In this document: positions 1 to 22,860 of the stretch, in pieces
Numbering within the stretch: position 1 is the first letter of the stretch
Layout: the number at the start of each line of letters is the position of its first letter
Assembly (NCBI GenBank): GCA_961205875.1
Contig: OY540810.1
Span: 682,001-746,000 of the forward strand
Reading direction: 5' to 3'
From: Sialis fuliginosa
Lineage: Eukaryota; Arthropoda; Insecta; Megaloptera; Sialidae
Length of the DNA: 64,000 nt
The notes under the pieces: generated by a model
What the model was told of the DNA's origin: nothing
Database searches by the model: none
Seen by the model: the letters and a program-made list of their open reading frames with translations, nothing else
Program-made: the position numbers and the translations under genes

Positions 1-12610
<12,610 letters not shown>

Positions 12611-12983
12611 ATTTCTTAAATAACTATTTTATTCACAGGAAATAAGATATATCATAAGATAAAATACTGAATCAGTAGCTTAAAACAAAGATATTGGCAG
12701 TTAAATATTACTTTGTGAAGCAATATGCCATTTTATATAAAAAATATCTAAAATTATTTGACAATTAGCACCGCACTTAATGCTGTAGTCTACTCGCGAT
12801 TACACTTGTGTGACAAAATTGTAGAATAATGCCGAAAAGAATTGGACCGAATATCTAGCGAAAAATTTGTTACATCATAGATACAACACTCGTAGTATGT
12901 ATAGTAGCGTTTACTTCTAATCTGTGTGAGAATTCAAGCGGTAAATATGACATAAGTAAGTGAAACAATCATTTTTTATTTAT
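12611..12983 (-). promoter_or_regulatory. PP1-beta upstream region / probable 5'UTR and promoter
   Basis: The 373 bp between the EcKinase stop and the PP1-beta ATG. It has few long homopolymer tracts, no recognised repeat and a scatter of CG dinucleotides (around 12780-12860). Because the upstream gene ends here on the same strand, the PP1-beta start site and 5'UTR must lie here unless an untranslated exon sits further away. No TATA box stands out. Confidence 0.5.
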
Positions 12984-14189
12984 TTATTTTAAATATCCAT
13001 TAAATATAAAATGTTCAATAACAAATTTAATTCTATTTAATACATTTTCGCCAACATCGACATCAATTAATTCATTGAATGTGAATTCATGTAAATCACT
13101 CACATCATTGTTAGCTACATATACAATTTTTTGCATATAAATTAAGTGAGAAAACTCAAGAATAGCTGATGATCTTAAATGATTTAAAAAAACATCAAAT
13201 GTGATAGTACGTATATCAAATTTTAATTCTTTTAAATTCTGTATTAAATTTTCGTAATAAAATTTAATAAAATAATCAAAACGAACTTTAATTAATTGTT
13301 CTTCAACGCTGGATAATAGAAAAAATAAAAGATCTTGAATTGGGGAGCCTAATCGAGTAATTTGGAAATCAATAAATTTCACATTTAAATCGTTATTTAT
13401 CATAATGTTATTAACCCATAAATCATTATGAACCATCGTTCCAAATGGTTCTACGATAGGCGGCATACAATCAAACATTAACAAAGATTTTTCATAATTA
13501 TCAAAAACTTTCTCTAAATTTTCTTCATCGACAATTTTCTTAATTTGACTTTTAACACTTTCCTTCCATTTTATCTTAAATTCGTTATCTAAATTCACTT
13601 TAACATTGATTAAAGACGGCATAACAGATTCATTAAATTCTTCTTTATGATTTTGTCGAAATGACATAGGAACTGCATGAAAATAAGCCAAAGTTTTTAA
13701 GATCTGTTCTATTTCTTTTACGTTAAACCCTGTAATACGATCTTTCACAAAATACCCTTCCGTTTTCAAGTTCTGAAATAACATAACTCCATCTTTATCA
13801 ACAATATCGTCGTTTTGTAAACTGTATCGTGTTCCGTAACATTTAGGGAAAATATCACAATAATTCTTATCAATAGTGCCACTTTTATCTTGAAACTTCT
13901 TCATCAAAGGAGCTACGTGAGTGTAAACTTGTGCTTCTTTTTTAAACGAAACTGGAATATCAAATACCTTCCATAATAATTCAGTTGGTGGTGGAAGTTT
14001 TGCAATTAACGATACGTGTTCTTCTTTTCCGTCTTCTGAAGTTATTATGTTTATTAGGTACATAATACTTCCGTAGTTTTCACCAGCTTGGTTTAGATTT
14101 TTGTAATTCTTTACTAAAATTTCTTTATCGGATTTAATGTGCTTCTTTACGAAATCTAGTACGTTTTTAAGATTGTTGAATTGCTCCAT
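12984..14189 (-). CDS. EcKinase-like (CHK domain) putative kinase, single exon
   Basis: A 401-residue intronless protein of the ecdysteroid-kinase-like family (EcKinase/CHK, formerly DUF227 or 'juvenile hormone-inducible'). Seen in the sequence: a glycine-loop-like AGENYGSIMY at 35-44, an ATP-site lysine in LIAKLPP (K64), a helix Glu in KKEAQVY (E85), a catalytic loop HNDLWVNN at 254-261 (H254, D256, N261) and a metal-binding IDFQ (D274). All key kinase-fold positions are present, so it looks active, and the length is typical. The family phosphorylates small molecules such as ecdysteroids or detoxification products; the substrate here is unknown. It lies between PP1-beta (374 bp downstream) and DHX57 (about 1.1 kb upstream) on the same strand. 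Start at ATG 14189 because the frame upstream is non-coding. AATAAATAAA overlaps and follows the stop codon and may serve as the poly(A) signal. Confidence 0.92.
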   Translation of the reverse strand: MEQFNNLKNVLDFVKKHIKSDKEILVKNYKNLNQAGENYGSIMYLINIITSEDGKEEHVSLIAKLPPPTELLWKVFDIPVSFKKEAQVYTHVAPLMKKFQDKSGTIDKNYCDIFPKCYGTRYSLQNDDIVDKDGVMLFQNLKTEGYFVKDRITGFNVKEIEQILKTLAYFHAVPMSFRQNHKEEFNESVMPSLINVKVNLDNEFKIKWKESVKSQIKKIVDEENLEKVFDNYEKSLLMFDCMPPIVEPFGTMVHNDLWVNNIMINNDLNVKFIDFQITRLGSPIQDLLFFLLSSVEEQLIKVRFDYFIKFYYENLIQNLKELKFDIRTITFDVFLNHLRSSAILEFSHLIYMQKIVYVANNDVSDLHEFTFNELIDVDVGENVLNRIKFVIEHFIFNGYLK

Positions 14190-15229
14190 TTTTTTATAGT
14201 TATTATTAAAAATGATAAAGCGAAAGTTAGTTTGAGAATTGTGCGACTTTATTTTAAAGAATAGATGTTTTCTTACCTTTGAATTTATATAAAAGTAAAC
14301 CTGACTTGCAATACTTGAATATATACATACGTGATGATAAAAAATATCATAAATTAAATGTTATATCATGTAAGTAAATAGAAGAAAATTTGCTTCAAAA
14401 ACCAGGGGTTTATAAATTATGTCAAATGGGCCTATGAGTTTAGTTTTACGCTGAAAAATTCAGTGGAAATAAAATATTATCCCTTTTTTTATATAGTTTA
14501 GTGTTCAAGGGTTAAAAGTATTAGCAAATCTCAACATTCTTCATTTTATTACAAGTTTTATATTAACTTCACTTGTTAGTATGTTAGGTTAGGTTATGTC
14601 AAATATTGCAATCGAATTTTTCGACTATTTTTCAGTGGAATAAAATTATTGCTCCTTTTTTTACATAGTGTAGTGTTCAAGGGTTAAAATAGAAGCAAAT
14701 CTTAAAGTTCTTGACTTTATTACAAGCTTTATATTAACATTTTTTAAATTAAATTAGGTTAGGTCAAATATTGCAATCGAAATTTCGACTATTTCTAATT
14801 AAGCTAGAGTTTTGAAATTTTACACACGTGTATAAGTCCAATGACAATACAATATAGTATACCTAATAATATTTTAAATTCAAAATGGCGGATTACCTTT
14901 TACTTCACAACCTCCTTGACAAGGGTATCAAATTAAAGGGTTTGACGAGTAGAATATGATAAACTATGTGACATCATTCTAAACCCAAAATGGTGGACCT
15001 AAATAATAAAAGCTTGTTTATAAAAAGTACTTTTTACATATTCTTGATAATGAAAAGGTTGAGAAACACTGCTTTGTTCTATTCTTGAAAAATTTATAAA
15101 GAATAATTAAATCCAAATGCAAATATACGATATAATAATTATTTATTCAAGACAACAAATATTAATTTTAATATATTTATTTAAATAATATACTTCATTT
15201 ATAAAATCACATTTGTAATAAAAATATAC
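14190..15229. other. Intergenic, EcKinase upstream to DHX57 3' flank
   Basis: Non-coding. Contains an imperfect direct duplication (about 14447-14620 and 14632-14805) built on 'attcagtggaaataaaat', 'gtgttcaagggttaaaa', 'aggttaggt' and 'caaatattgcaatcgaa' blocks, probably an old repeat. The EcKinase promoter must be at the left of this stretch; no clear core element is visible. Confidence 0.45.
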
Positions 15230-15235
15230 TTTATT
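15230..15235 (-). terminator. AATAAA poly(A) signal of DHX57
   Basis: AATAAA on the minus strand, 39 bp after the DHX57 stop codon, within an otherwise non-coding AT-rich stretch. Position and match are as expected, but AATAAA also occurs by chance in such DNA. Confidence 0.5.
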
Positions 15236-15273
15236 TTATATCAACAATAAATTAATAATTATTATAAAATAAG

Positions 15274-15420
15274 TTAATAGTTATTTGACATAATATCGAC
15301 AATAGTTGATATAATTTTCCGGCCAGTATCGTGGTGTAATAAATTTAATAACGGGTCCTTTATTTTTTCTTCTAATAGTTTGATAAGTTCTAATCGTATT
15401 GTCTTTATCATTTCCGCAAT
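15274..15420 (-). CDS. DHX57: DHX57 exon 11 (stop codon)
   Basis: Acceptor TTATTTACAG before 15420. It reads IAEMIKTIRLELIKLLEEKI and ends IISTIVDIMSNNY with TAA at 15276-15274. The ending IISTIV resembles the human DHX57 tail. A poly(A) signal follows 39 bp downstream. Confidence 0.92.
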   Translation of the reverse strand: MAEMIKTIRLELIKLLEEKIKDPLLNLLHHDTGRKIISTIVDIMSNNY

Positions 15421-18400
15421 CTGTAAATAATAAATAAGCTTATTAATTAACCTAATTTATTTTTTGGGTGGGCATTTTAAAAATTTGATGTAACGTGCAG
15501 AGATCAATTAGCGCGTTAGCGTAAATTTAAAAATCAGTATATCTCAACACTCAAAGCAGCTACCTCGCGGATTTTGGTCTCAAATTATAGATCTTGATTA
15601 GATCTACGAGGTACAAGTGAAAATAAAAACATTTAACCAGTTTTAATGAGTGAAAAACTTCAAAAAAAAAAATTTGTATTTCTTTGATTTTGCTTGTAAA
15701 TATTAACTAATCAAATTGAAAAAAAATAACAGTATATTAGAATATATTCTCTACGCAGTAACTTTTTTAATTTTTTGATTAAAGTTTTTTAAATTGAATA
15801 AAAAAAAAAAAAAATTATTTTCGTATTTATATCGCTTGTAAATATTAATTAATTAATTTTTTTTATCATCAGAAATAACTAGTCTGAGTTTTATTTAACC
15901 CCATTGCTACATATTCGCGTCAATCCCTCGATTGTGCTTTCCGACACATTTTTTGTAATGGTTTTTACTTACTTCATGAGTTTCTGTTTGGAACATAATC
16001 CAGCCGTCTTCTAGAGACAAGCACGAGATGTCAGAGTGTCGTTCGATTACTAAATCACAGCCGGAAAACAAGGCTAGCGGTAATAAAGGGACCATGCATG
16101 TATGCCGTACAAAAATACGACTTGTTTTGATTTTTTCTTGGTAAACTAGAAACGGACTGGCATAATTTGTCACTGTAGAATTTATCGATGTCGGATGAAG
16201 ATGTATCTAAAAGGTTTTTAGTTTTAGAAGATTAATCTTAACCTAGTATTATAAGTAAAATGACATCTCAAAATATTTATTTTTTCAAGATATCTCAAGA
16301 ACGACACATGTTACGTGAAAATTTAATAGAATCTTTTTTGTAGAGCATTAAATTTCCTATAATACAGGTCTACAACGTTTGTTGTAAAATATTCCCTTAC
16401 GAAGATTTATCTCAATTTGCTTTAAAAAATCGTTTTTTTTTAAAATTAATATTTACATTGACATAAAAATCTAGCATGAGGAAGCTCTGTGCATTTACTT
16501 GGAAGATGTTTTTTTTTACTTACGTAACCATCTTGTTTAGTTTTAAACTTCAATTCCTCGGGTTTTGGTTGTCTTGGAATTGCACCCGTCGAACTCATTA
16601 AGAATAACTTTTCTGGCGTTAACACTTTAACTACATTTGGATATAAAGCCGCACACAATATCGCTGCAAGTAATCGATTGTTTTCTCCGTTACTATTCAT
16701 CTAAAAAGAAATATCTAAAATACAATCCGTCACGTTAATAATAATAATAATAAAAGTAAATAACTTACCTCGGGCCCTGTAAAAGCGAGGACCTTATCTT
16801 GTCCATTTCTTCGATGCACTCTTAAATCTGCTGGTACAAACCCAATACTGACAAGTAACTCTAATAGCTGATGTTTAATATCTGCCAACGTTAATAAAGT
16901 CTTCCCTGATAAATAATTCTCATGCGCAAAATTAAATGCAGCCGTTGTACTTTTACTCAAAACCTCTTGAAATTTCTAAACAGACAAAATATAATTAAAT
17001 ACATAACCGATATTTGCACAAATAGAAAAATACCCTATAAGCTTTTAGATCGGTAAGTTGGTCACTGTTTGCAACTGAAAAATCTCTTCTCTTCTTATCA
17101 GCTTGTTTCTTCTGAGAGAACGGAGCTATGAAAGGCGACTTGTAACTTAAATTAGCTGCCATTGTAAGAGACGCATCGACACAACAGAATATAGCACCAA
17201 ATAGCATCAGTTTGCCTATCCGTACGTCGACTGGTAACGCTGCTAAATGATGTCCGAGAGGAGTCAAGTTTATTTCATGATCAAGAGCTCCCACATCTTG
17301 CAATCTTATAATAGCAGAGTCGATACTTTCAGTTGTAGGTGGCTCCAAACATCTTTCTAAAATTCATGTAATAAATAACATAAAACTGTACAGTAAGAGA
17401 CAATTTTAATTTAGTTGCATTTATTTCCAAGACAACGTGAATTAATTAATTATTTAAAATAAAACTTTGAGGGTGTATTTCACCCCTTTTGCTACATCTA
17501 AAATTATTAATGTGTCCTTGAACTTGATGAGATACACCTCGCAAAGTTTTCTAGTTTAAATACCAAAAAGGTTCACTGACTTTTACTTTTAACAACCAGA
17601 GAATATATATACCAAATTTCAAGGTTCTACAATGAGTGGAAATGATCCAAATCCTAATAGGACGATATACATACCTAAAACTCCATGTAGTGTTTCATTT
17701 TCAAAGTTTGGCAACACTTTAATCTTCAACAACAACTGCTCCAATGGAATTCTGTGGAGTTCCGGTACTGGCTGTGAGAGAAAATGGTACCTGTATCTAT
17801 TACTTGTGAACAAATGAACACAAACACCAGGCATTACACGACCGGCTCTTCCTTTACGCTGCATCGCGTTGGCTTTAGACACCCACACGGTTTCTAGACT
17901 CTCCATATTCCTGTTGCTATCGAAGCGTTTCTCTTTCATCTTGCCGCAGTCAATTACGAAAACGCAATCGTCAATTGTTATAGACGTTTCAGCAATGTTT
18001 GTAGAAAGGACAATCTTTCGGACACCTCTCGGCGATTTTCTGTAGAAGATATAATAAATTACTATAGTCTTGAAATAATTAGCGACATTAACGTACTTAA
18101 ACACAAGACTTTGTTCTTCACTTGACAAAGATGAATGTAAAGGCACCAATACGTATCTACCGTTTCTTGGACTGAATTCATGATGATCTAACAACATTTC
18201 ATGTAGAGATGTAATATCTGAAATACCCGGTAAGAACACAAGAATAGAACCTTCTTGTGGATAGCCGTGCTTGTCTGAAACTATCCACATCAGTACTGAT
18301 TCTATTAAATCCAAGTCAACCTTTTCTGGATCCATTAAATATAAGTTCTTACATGTGCGCTTGCTAAAATCTAATTAAATAAATAATTAGTATATTTTGA

Positions 18401-21400
18401 GGTTAGTTATTTTCCATATTGTTCATAGAGATAATATAGCATAGAGAAAGTAAGCCATAGCATTTTGTGTGGACACCAATCATAAATAATAAGAAAAAGC
18501 GGCATTTTACAACAAAAAGTTGTCCACAGAATGTCAAATTGTAAATATGAACCGCCATCTTGGAAACATGCATTGTTTGACAAAGATAGATAGAGGTCCA
18601 CAATCTTTTCTTTCTCTTTCTATTGACAGTTATTATTTTCAGCTGCCTCACTTTCTCTATGTTATATTATCTCTATGATATTATTACCTCTATATCTAGA
18701 TATCAACTGGGAAATTGTCAACTGTTCATCTTTTAATGCATCTCTAGGCATGTCATTGAATTTTTTAATCAAACCGGTTTCTAAATCTTCATCTAAGTTA
18801 TATCCAGTGACTTTCACTTTACGGCTATACTGAGAGTTCTCTTCTATTACGTAGTCTGATAGGTCTAAAATCTCTTCTAAGAAAATCTGTTCTACTGGAT
18901 ATGTTTTCCCAGGGATTTCTAGCATTGGCATGTTTCCGTAGTAGTTTGAAAACAGACTTGCGTTCATTGTTGCGCTCATGAGTATTATTTTTAAGTCAGG
19001 CCGCAGTGGTAGTAAGTCACGTAGAATGAGAATTAAAAAGTCACTGAAATTAATAAATACAAATAGTTCTCTCTAAACTCTAAAATAGGCTGACCATTTT
19101 TTTACGAGGGGGGGGGGGGGGGTGACAGTATAATGAAAGACCTTTTTTTTCAGTCACAGCAAGTTTAATAAAGTAAAAAAAATGAGTGTGTGTACTTATG
19201 TACGCGTGTTAAAAGTTATACTTATACTTTGGCGTTATTGAAAAACAACTACGAAAAATTAACCTCAAATATTTAAAAAACATATTTGGAACAAAATATG
19301 CATGAAACATAATGAGTACTTATCAAAACTTTTATTGATTTAATAAACAATAAAAATTATTACTAAAATAATTTTAAATACATCTCTAGTGAATTTTCAA
19401 GTTCAAATAATATTAAGTTAGCAATGAAAATACATTTAAATTATGATTGTTGCATTTGTAACGTGATTTTACTAACAATAAGTAACTGAACAGTTGTAAA
19501 AATGTAAAGTAAAAAACTAGACAAGTATTCAAAATGCAAGACCTCTAAAATATCCAATCAATAATATTACCTTCTAATTTTAAAGCAAAATAAAAAGTAA
19601 CAGAGAGAGGTTAGAAAACAAATAAATGTCTCCTGTGATTTCAAAATCATAAAGGATAAAATATGAACTTACCTTTCTTCGCTTCTTTCATGAACCTCAT
19701 CTACAATAACATGCGTCACAGACTGAAGCTGAGGATCACTTTGTAACCTTCTCAACAATATACCTGTCGTACAAAACGTAAGTCTAGTCATCGCCGAAGA
19801 TTTCGTCTCTAATCTTATCTGATAACCGACAACATCGCCTATTTTCTCTGCACGTTCTTCTGACACTCTTTCAGCCACTCCAATCGCTGAAAGCCTTCTT
19901 GGTTGCGTGCATATTATCTCTGTATGACTGTTACTACGTCTGTTTTTTAACCAGTCGTCTAATAAATACTGCGGGACTTGGGTACTTTTCCCACACCCCG
20001 TCTCACCGCTAATCACGACAACTTGCGATTCATTAACTGCTTTAAGTATGTCTTTCATTTTATTCCACGACGGTAACTTTTGCCGGATTTCGATGAATCT
20101 TTTATACTTTGAATCGTTTTGTTTTTCTATGAATTTTTCAGCGATTGTTTTATCGTCTCTTAATAGTTTTTCTAACGATATAAGCGATCTGTTGTCTCTA
20201 TTCGTTTTTCCTTTTGTGTAGTGCGAAGGGAGGTTTCTACGCACGGTTGGTTTATTTTTGGCTTCAGGAGGAAAGAGCATTTCTGATTCATCGATGAAAT
20301 TGATTTTCGTCGTTTTTAAATAATTCACCATTTCCGATTCATTGTTTAACAATTCACAAATCGAATATATCGAAACTATTCCTTGTTCGGCTAAACTATT
20401 AGCCTCTTGTATAAGTCTTTTGCAAATATGCAATCTTAATAGTTTTGGCATGCAATTAAAATTCGTTCGGAGTAAAATAATCGGAGCTTCGAACGGATAC
20501 GTGGTTTCTTTCGGAAAACGAATTTCTAACGTAAACGAATAATCTTCGATGAAATCTTTAGTCGGCTTCTTTTCGACTATATGAAGAAATCGACATTTAT
20601 CCCCGAATTTACAATGTCCTTTTATATAATTCCTACATTTCGGTCTATTAGGATTCTCTACCTTTTTTTCTAATACTGGGTTATTCTTAGTTGTATAAAT
20701 TTGTACTAGGTAATCGAGTTTAAACGTTAAACTCCAGATTAAATTCGATATATTCTCTTGAAATATATTTCCGTAGATTGATTCCATTGCGTGTTTTTCA
20801 TCTTTCCGTTGTTCTAAAAGTTCTTCAATCGAGTGGTCGTCGCAGATATCTTTTTTTTCCTCAATGTTATAATATTTATCGTAAAGTAACAGTAAAGATT
20901 TTTCCAAGTCTCCGTTATTATAATTTAATGCTTCTATACAATGGCTGTTATGAAATCCATAACCTTCTAGTTTAATTATTGCATAAGATCTAAATTTATC
21001 TTCGTCTGTTTTTTTTAGGTCGGTACTATTTAATGAATTATCACAACCCCCCCTTACAACTAAATTACCACTACCTATCCAATATGAACTATTAAGATTT
21101 GATTTTTTTTGTTTATATGCTGTTGCGTCAGTCAACGTAAAATCCTAGAAAAAATTCAGCGTTTTAAATATGATAAGACAATATTGAATTAGATCATACC
21201 GGTCCATGGATATACTTCAACGTTTTCATTATTTTTTCCTGAGAATTATCATCAAGATAGATTGTTTGTAATTCAGCCTTTACCATTGCTGGTCTTTCTA
21301 CTTTATTAACAATGCTAAAATAAATTAAAATATTGTTATAACCTTGCAACAGGATGTGCACAAACAAAATTACCCAATTTTAGGATTGGCTATTGCTTTT

Positions 21401-21441
21401 AAAAATAAATCGTTAGCAGAAATTGCAGATTCTTCATCCAT
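15274..21441 (-). CDS. DHX57: DHX57-type ATP-dependent DEAH-box RNA helicase, complete, 11 coding exons
   Basis: Exons (minus strand): 21441-21374, 21314-21200, 21144-19673, 19043-18688, 18370-18097, 18039-17675, 17356-17034, 16975-16769, 16700-16524, 16206-15973, 15420-15274. They total 3738 bp, or 1245 residues plus stop; every junction is GT-AG and the phases agree. Visible domains: UBA-like helix bundle near 118-152; RWD-like region about 165-335 interrupted by a CCCH zinc finger (C231, C239, C245, H249); helicase motif I GETGCGKST at 441-449; motif II DEVH at 543-546; motif III SAT early in exon 4; motif VI QRKGRAGR in exon 6; then winged-helix/HA2 and OB-fold regions ending SNNY. It is slightly shorter than the vertebrate protein (about 1386 residues). 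It is expected to unwind RNA using ATP; a specific pathway cannot be inferred. Several introns carry transposon copies. Confident to family level. Confidence 0.95.
15588..15955. repeat. R5 repeat inside DHX57 intron 10 (empty-site copy)
   Basis: Matches 34711-36215 in blocks: TCTTGATTAGATCTACGAG, CCAGTTTTAATGAGTGA, the TTAGAATATAT block, ACTAGTCTGAGTTTTATTTA and TGCTACATATTCGCG. It is uninterrupted where the other copy carries a hAT insertion. It lies right next to the exon 10 donor. Confidence 0.75.
15973..16206 (-). CDS. DHX57: DHX57 exon 10: OB-fold
   Basis: Encodes IHLHPTSINSTVTNYASP, LVYQEKIKTSRIFVRHTC and LEDGWIMFQTETHE, closely matching the DHX57 C-terminal OB-fold. Acceptor CCTTTTAG before 16206; donor GTAAGT at 15972. 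Confidence 0.93.
16259..16512 (-). mobile_element. R1 repeat in DHX57 intron 9
   Basis: Reverse-strand R1 segments: ACGTAACATGTGTCGTTC, AACGTTGTAGACC, GGGAATATTTTACAACAAAC, and its head CCAAGTAAATGCACAG. Internally deleted relative to 30405-31145. It occupies most of the 317-bp intron and starts about 11 bp from the exon 9 donor. Confidence 0.75.
16524..16700 (-). CDS. DHX57: DHX57 exon 9: OB-fold region
   Basis: Encodes MNSNGENNRLLAAILCAALY, the OB-fold entry found in all DEAH/RHA helicases, through KTKQDGY. Donor GTAAGT at 16523. The R1 repeat copy in intron 9 begins about 11 bp beyond this donor. Confidence 0.93.
16769..16975 (-). CDS. DHX57: DHX57 exon 8
   Basis: A 207-bp phase-0 exon encoding the end of the ratchet domain, with LLELLVSIGFVPADLRVHRR and DKVLAFTGPE. 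Acceptor TGTTTAG before 16975, donor GTAAGT at 16768. An ATT trinucleotide run lies in the following short intron. Confidence 0.92.
17034..17356 (-). CDS. DHX57: DHX57 exon 7: HA2/ratchet region
   Basis: Begins in phase 1 (GAA completed across the junction) and reads ERCLEPPTTESIDSAI, then LTPLGHHLAALPVDVRIGKL, a typical HA2 signature, and ends LTDLKAYR. Donor GTATTT at 17033. Confidence 0.93.
17675..18039 (-). CDS. DHX57: DHX57 exon 6: helicase motifs V and VI
   Basis: Encodes KIVLSTNIAETSITIDDCVF (motif V) and QRKGRAGRVMPG (motif VI with both arginine fingers), then the start of the winged-helix region (PLEQLLLKIKVL). Acceptor TTCTACAG, donor GTATGT at 17674. The preceding 57-bp intron stays open in frame, so a longer frame runs across it, but the intron residues are foreign to the family. 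Confidence 0.94.
18097..18370 (-). CDS. DHX57: DHX57 exon 5: start of second RecA domain
   Basis: Acceptor chosen at AATTAG before 18370, because it restores the phase (Asp codon across the junction) and matches the spacing of the human protein. The nearer TTTTAG at 18372-18365 would shift the frame. It encodes MDPEKVDLDLIESVLMWIV, GSILVFLPG (motif IV region) and PLHSSLSSEEQ. Donor GTACGT at 18096, followed by a 57-bp intron. Confidence 0.9.
18424..18677. mobile_element. MITE in DHX57 intron 4, 28-bp TIRs
   Basis: Ends begin CATAGAGATAATATAGCATA and continue for 28 bp with 27 matches between the two arms. 254 bp, noncoding. Its right end lies 10 bp from the exon 4 donor at 18687. Its internal 'GATAGATAGAGG' and TCTCTTTCT blocks recall the element at 55905-56644. 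Confidence 0.8.
18688..19043 (-). CDS. DHX57: DHX57 exon 4: helicase motif III
   Basis: Acceptor ATTTCAG before 19043. The exon continues EESDFLILILRDLLPLRP into ILMSATMNASLF (motif III SAT) and an insertion-rich linker ending LISRYR. Donor GTAATA at 18687. A miniature transposon ends only 10 bp beyond this donor, inside intron 4. Confidence 0.93.
19673..21144 (-). CDS. DHX57: DHX57 exon 3: UBA-like, RWD/CCCH, helicase motifs I-II
   Basis: The largest exon (1472 bp, residues 62-551). It carries the UBA-like segment, the CCCH finger CRNYIKGHCKFGDKCRFLH, the RWD fold around it, the P-loop GETGCGKST, motif Ia TQPRRLSA, and DEVHERSEE just before the GTAAGT donor at 19672. Acceptor TTTTTTCTAG before 21144. 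Confidence 0.95.
21200..21314 (-). CDS. DHX57: DHX57 exon 2
   Basis: A 115-bp exon between a TTATTTTAG acceptor and a GTATGA donor, encoding a lysine-rich helical stretch ending KTLKYIHGP. The introns on both sides are only 55-59 bp, the typical minimal insect size. In-phase joining to exon 3 (DFTLTDATAYK) supports it. Confidence 0.85.
21374..21441 (-). CDS. DHX57: DHX57 exon 1 (start codon)
   Basis: ATG at 21441 begins MDEESAISANDLFLKAIANP; the donor is GTAATT at 21373. The exon ends in phase 2, and its GG joins the C at 21314 to give Gly. It is short and in no long open frame, but it restores a proper start upstream of the exon-3 frame, which itself has no in-frame ATG at its beginning. 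Confidence 0.82.
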
Positions 21442-22087
21442 TTTCTATATTTTTTTATTATTACACCGTAAGAGACGTAGGAGATATGAACACATGAGGT
21501 TTAAGTTAGGTTATATTATCTGTCAAATAGAAATGACAAATAGAGATCGTTCTCTCATGAAAGCGCTTGCAAATAAATGTAGCAGCAAGCGTTACATGAT
21601 AAAATCGATAAGTACGATTCCCATGATATCTATATAAAAAATTCAAATTCATTCAAAATTAATTGTTGTAATTTTATTCTTTCACCCTCAAATTAAGTAT
21701 AAGATTCTATTTTTTTTAAATAAATATTAGATATATAATTTTGTATACAAAAACTATATAAATATGGTCCTGCAAACATCAGAATTTTTTTTTTTTAGAT
21801 TTTACGATAAAAACGATAATTTTTAATAATGATTCTTGGAAAAAAAATCCATTTTAAAATTGATTTATATCAGTCAAGTAAAAAAACTAGAAATTCCAAT
21901 GCATTTTATCTTTTTAAGATAACCATAAAATATCCTATTGTATAGAAATGCATACCACACATATTTTTTATCATTTAAGAAGAACCATTTAGCTAATCTT
22001 CAGGCATTCGCAGTAAAATATATCGAATTTCCGAATTCCTAAAATAACTGCGTACTTTTCTCAAAACAGATTATTTAATACCTTCTC
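21442..22087. promoter_or_regulatory. DHX57 upstream region
   Basis: The 5' flank of the helicase gene. The first 200 bp hold CGTAAGAGACGTAGGAG and other CpGs plus AGGTTATATTATCTGTC; the rest is AT-rich. No TATA box or initiator can be singled out. No open frame on the plus strand looks coding, so there is no support for a divergent gene. Confidence 0.4.
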
Positions 22088-22206
22088 TCATTGGCGTAGC
22101 AACTAGAAAATTAAAGGGGTTTAATATTTATCATTATTAATTTGTGTGGGTATGTGGGGGGGCTAGATAATATTGTTTAATCATTTTGTGACCCCCCCCC
22201 CATTGC
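22088..22206. mobile_element. Degraded hAT-like MITE
   Basis: Begins CATTGGCGTAGCAACTAG and carries GGGGGGGCTAG and CCCCCCCCCC tracts before CATTGCTGAG, like the G-rich CAGTGGCG elements elsewhere in the window. Ends have decayed; call is tentative. Confidence 0.4.
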
Positions 22207-22328
22207 TGAGAATAATCTATAATGAGTAACAATTAAAAGATAATTTTCAATTTTTTTATAACAATAACATCAAAAAGTCAAGTGACAGTTATAATTAAAA
22301 TTTGAATTATTCAAAAGAGCGTTTCTAC

Positions 22329-22860
22329 TTCCTCGCAATATCGAAGATACGAGAAGCTTTGTGATCGTTTAAGAATGAGACAAAAAAATTGACTTCCGAT
22401 TTCAAAATTTTAAATTGATCTTTCCGTTTTAGGTTAGGTCTATCTGTCTGTCGGTCGAGTATATCCTTGTCACACGCATAACTCGTGAACCACTGAACCG
22501 ATATTAATGAAACTTGGTTGGTTGGTTGGTTGGGTCTGGCTTGAGGACTATATCATTTCAAAATCATCAAAATCGTGTGTAAGGGGGAGGGGTGACATCC
22601 CAAAATATTTTTTTTCAAGATATCTCAAGAACGACACATGTTACGTAAAAATTGTATAGAATCTTTTTTGTAGAGCATTAAATTTCCTATAATATACGTT
22701 TGTTGTAAAATATTCCCTTACAAAGATTTATCTCAATTTGCTTTATTGTAATTTTTTACTTTGACATATTAAATGTCATTTTGACGTTTACATAAATTTA
22801 GATTTAGATTGAAATCGTCAAAAAATTAAAAATATATGAAAAAATAATCAGGTGTATATA
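22329..22860 (-). mobile_element. R1 interspersed repeat
   Basis: Reverse copy: CTTCCTCGCAATATCGAAGA at 22329, the GTCTGTC tract, TGAGGACTATATCATTTC, AGAACGACACATGTTACG and TCCTATAATATACG, with the head region partly present (TTTAGATTTAGATTGAAA). Carries a local GGTT expansion near 22516-22531. Confidence 0.8.

Noticed and set aside
17619-18335. A single continuous 238-codon frame covering DHX57 exons 5 and 6.
   Set aside because: A 57-bp intron (18040-18096) happens to stay open in frame. Its residues are foreign to the helicase family and GT-AG borders restore the expected FKKSPRG sequence.
16207-18687. Three DHX57 introns of 317-318 bp, apparently equal by design.
   Set aside because: Their contents are unrelated (R1 copy, MITE, unique sequence); the equal length is coincidence.
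21344-21637. 97-codon open frame on the plus strand at the 5' end of DHX57.
   Set aside because: It overlaps DHX57 exon 1 in antisense, has no family resemblance, and ends in AT-rich sequence; a shadow frame.
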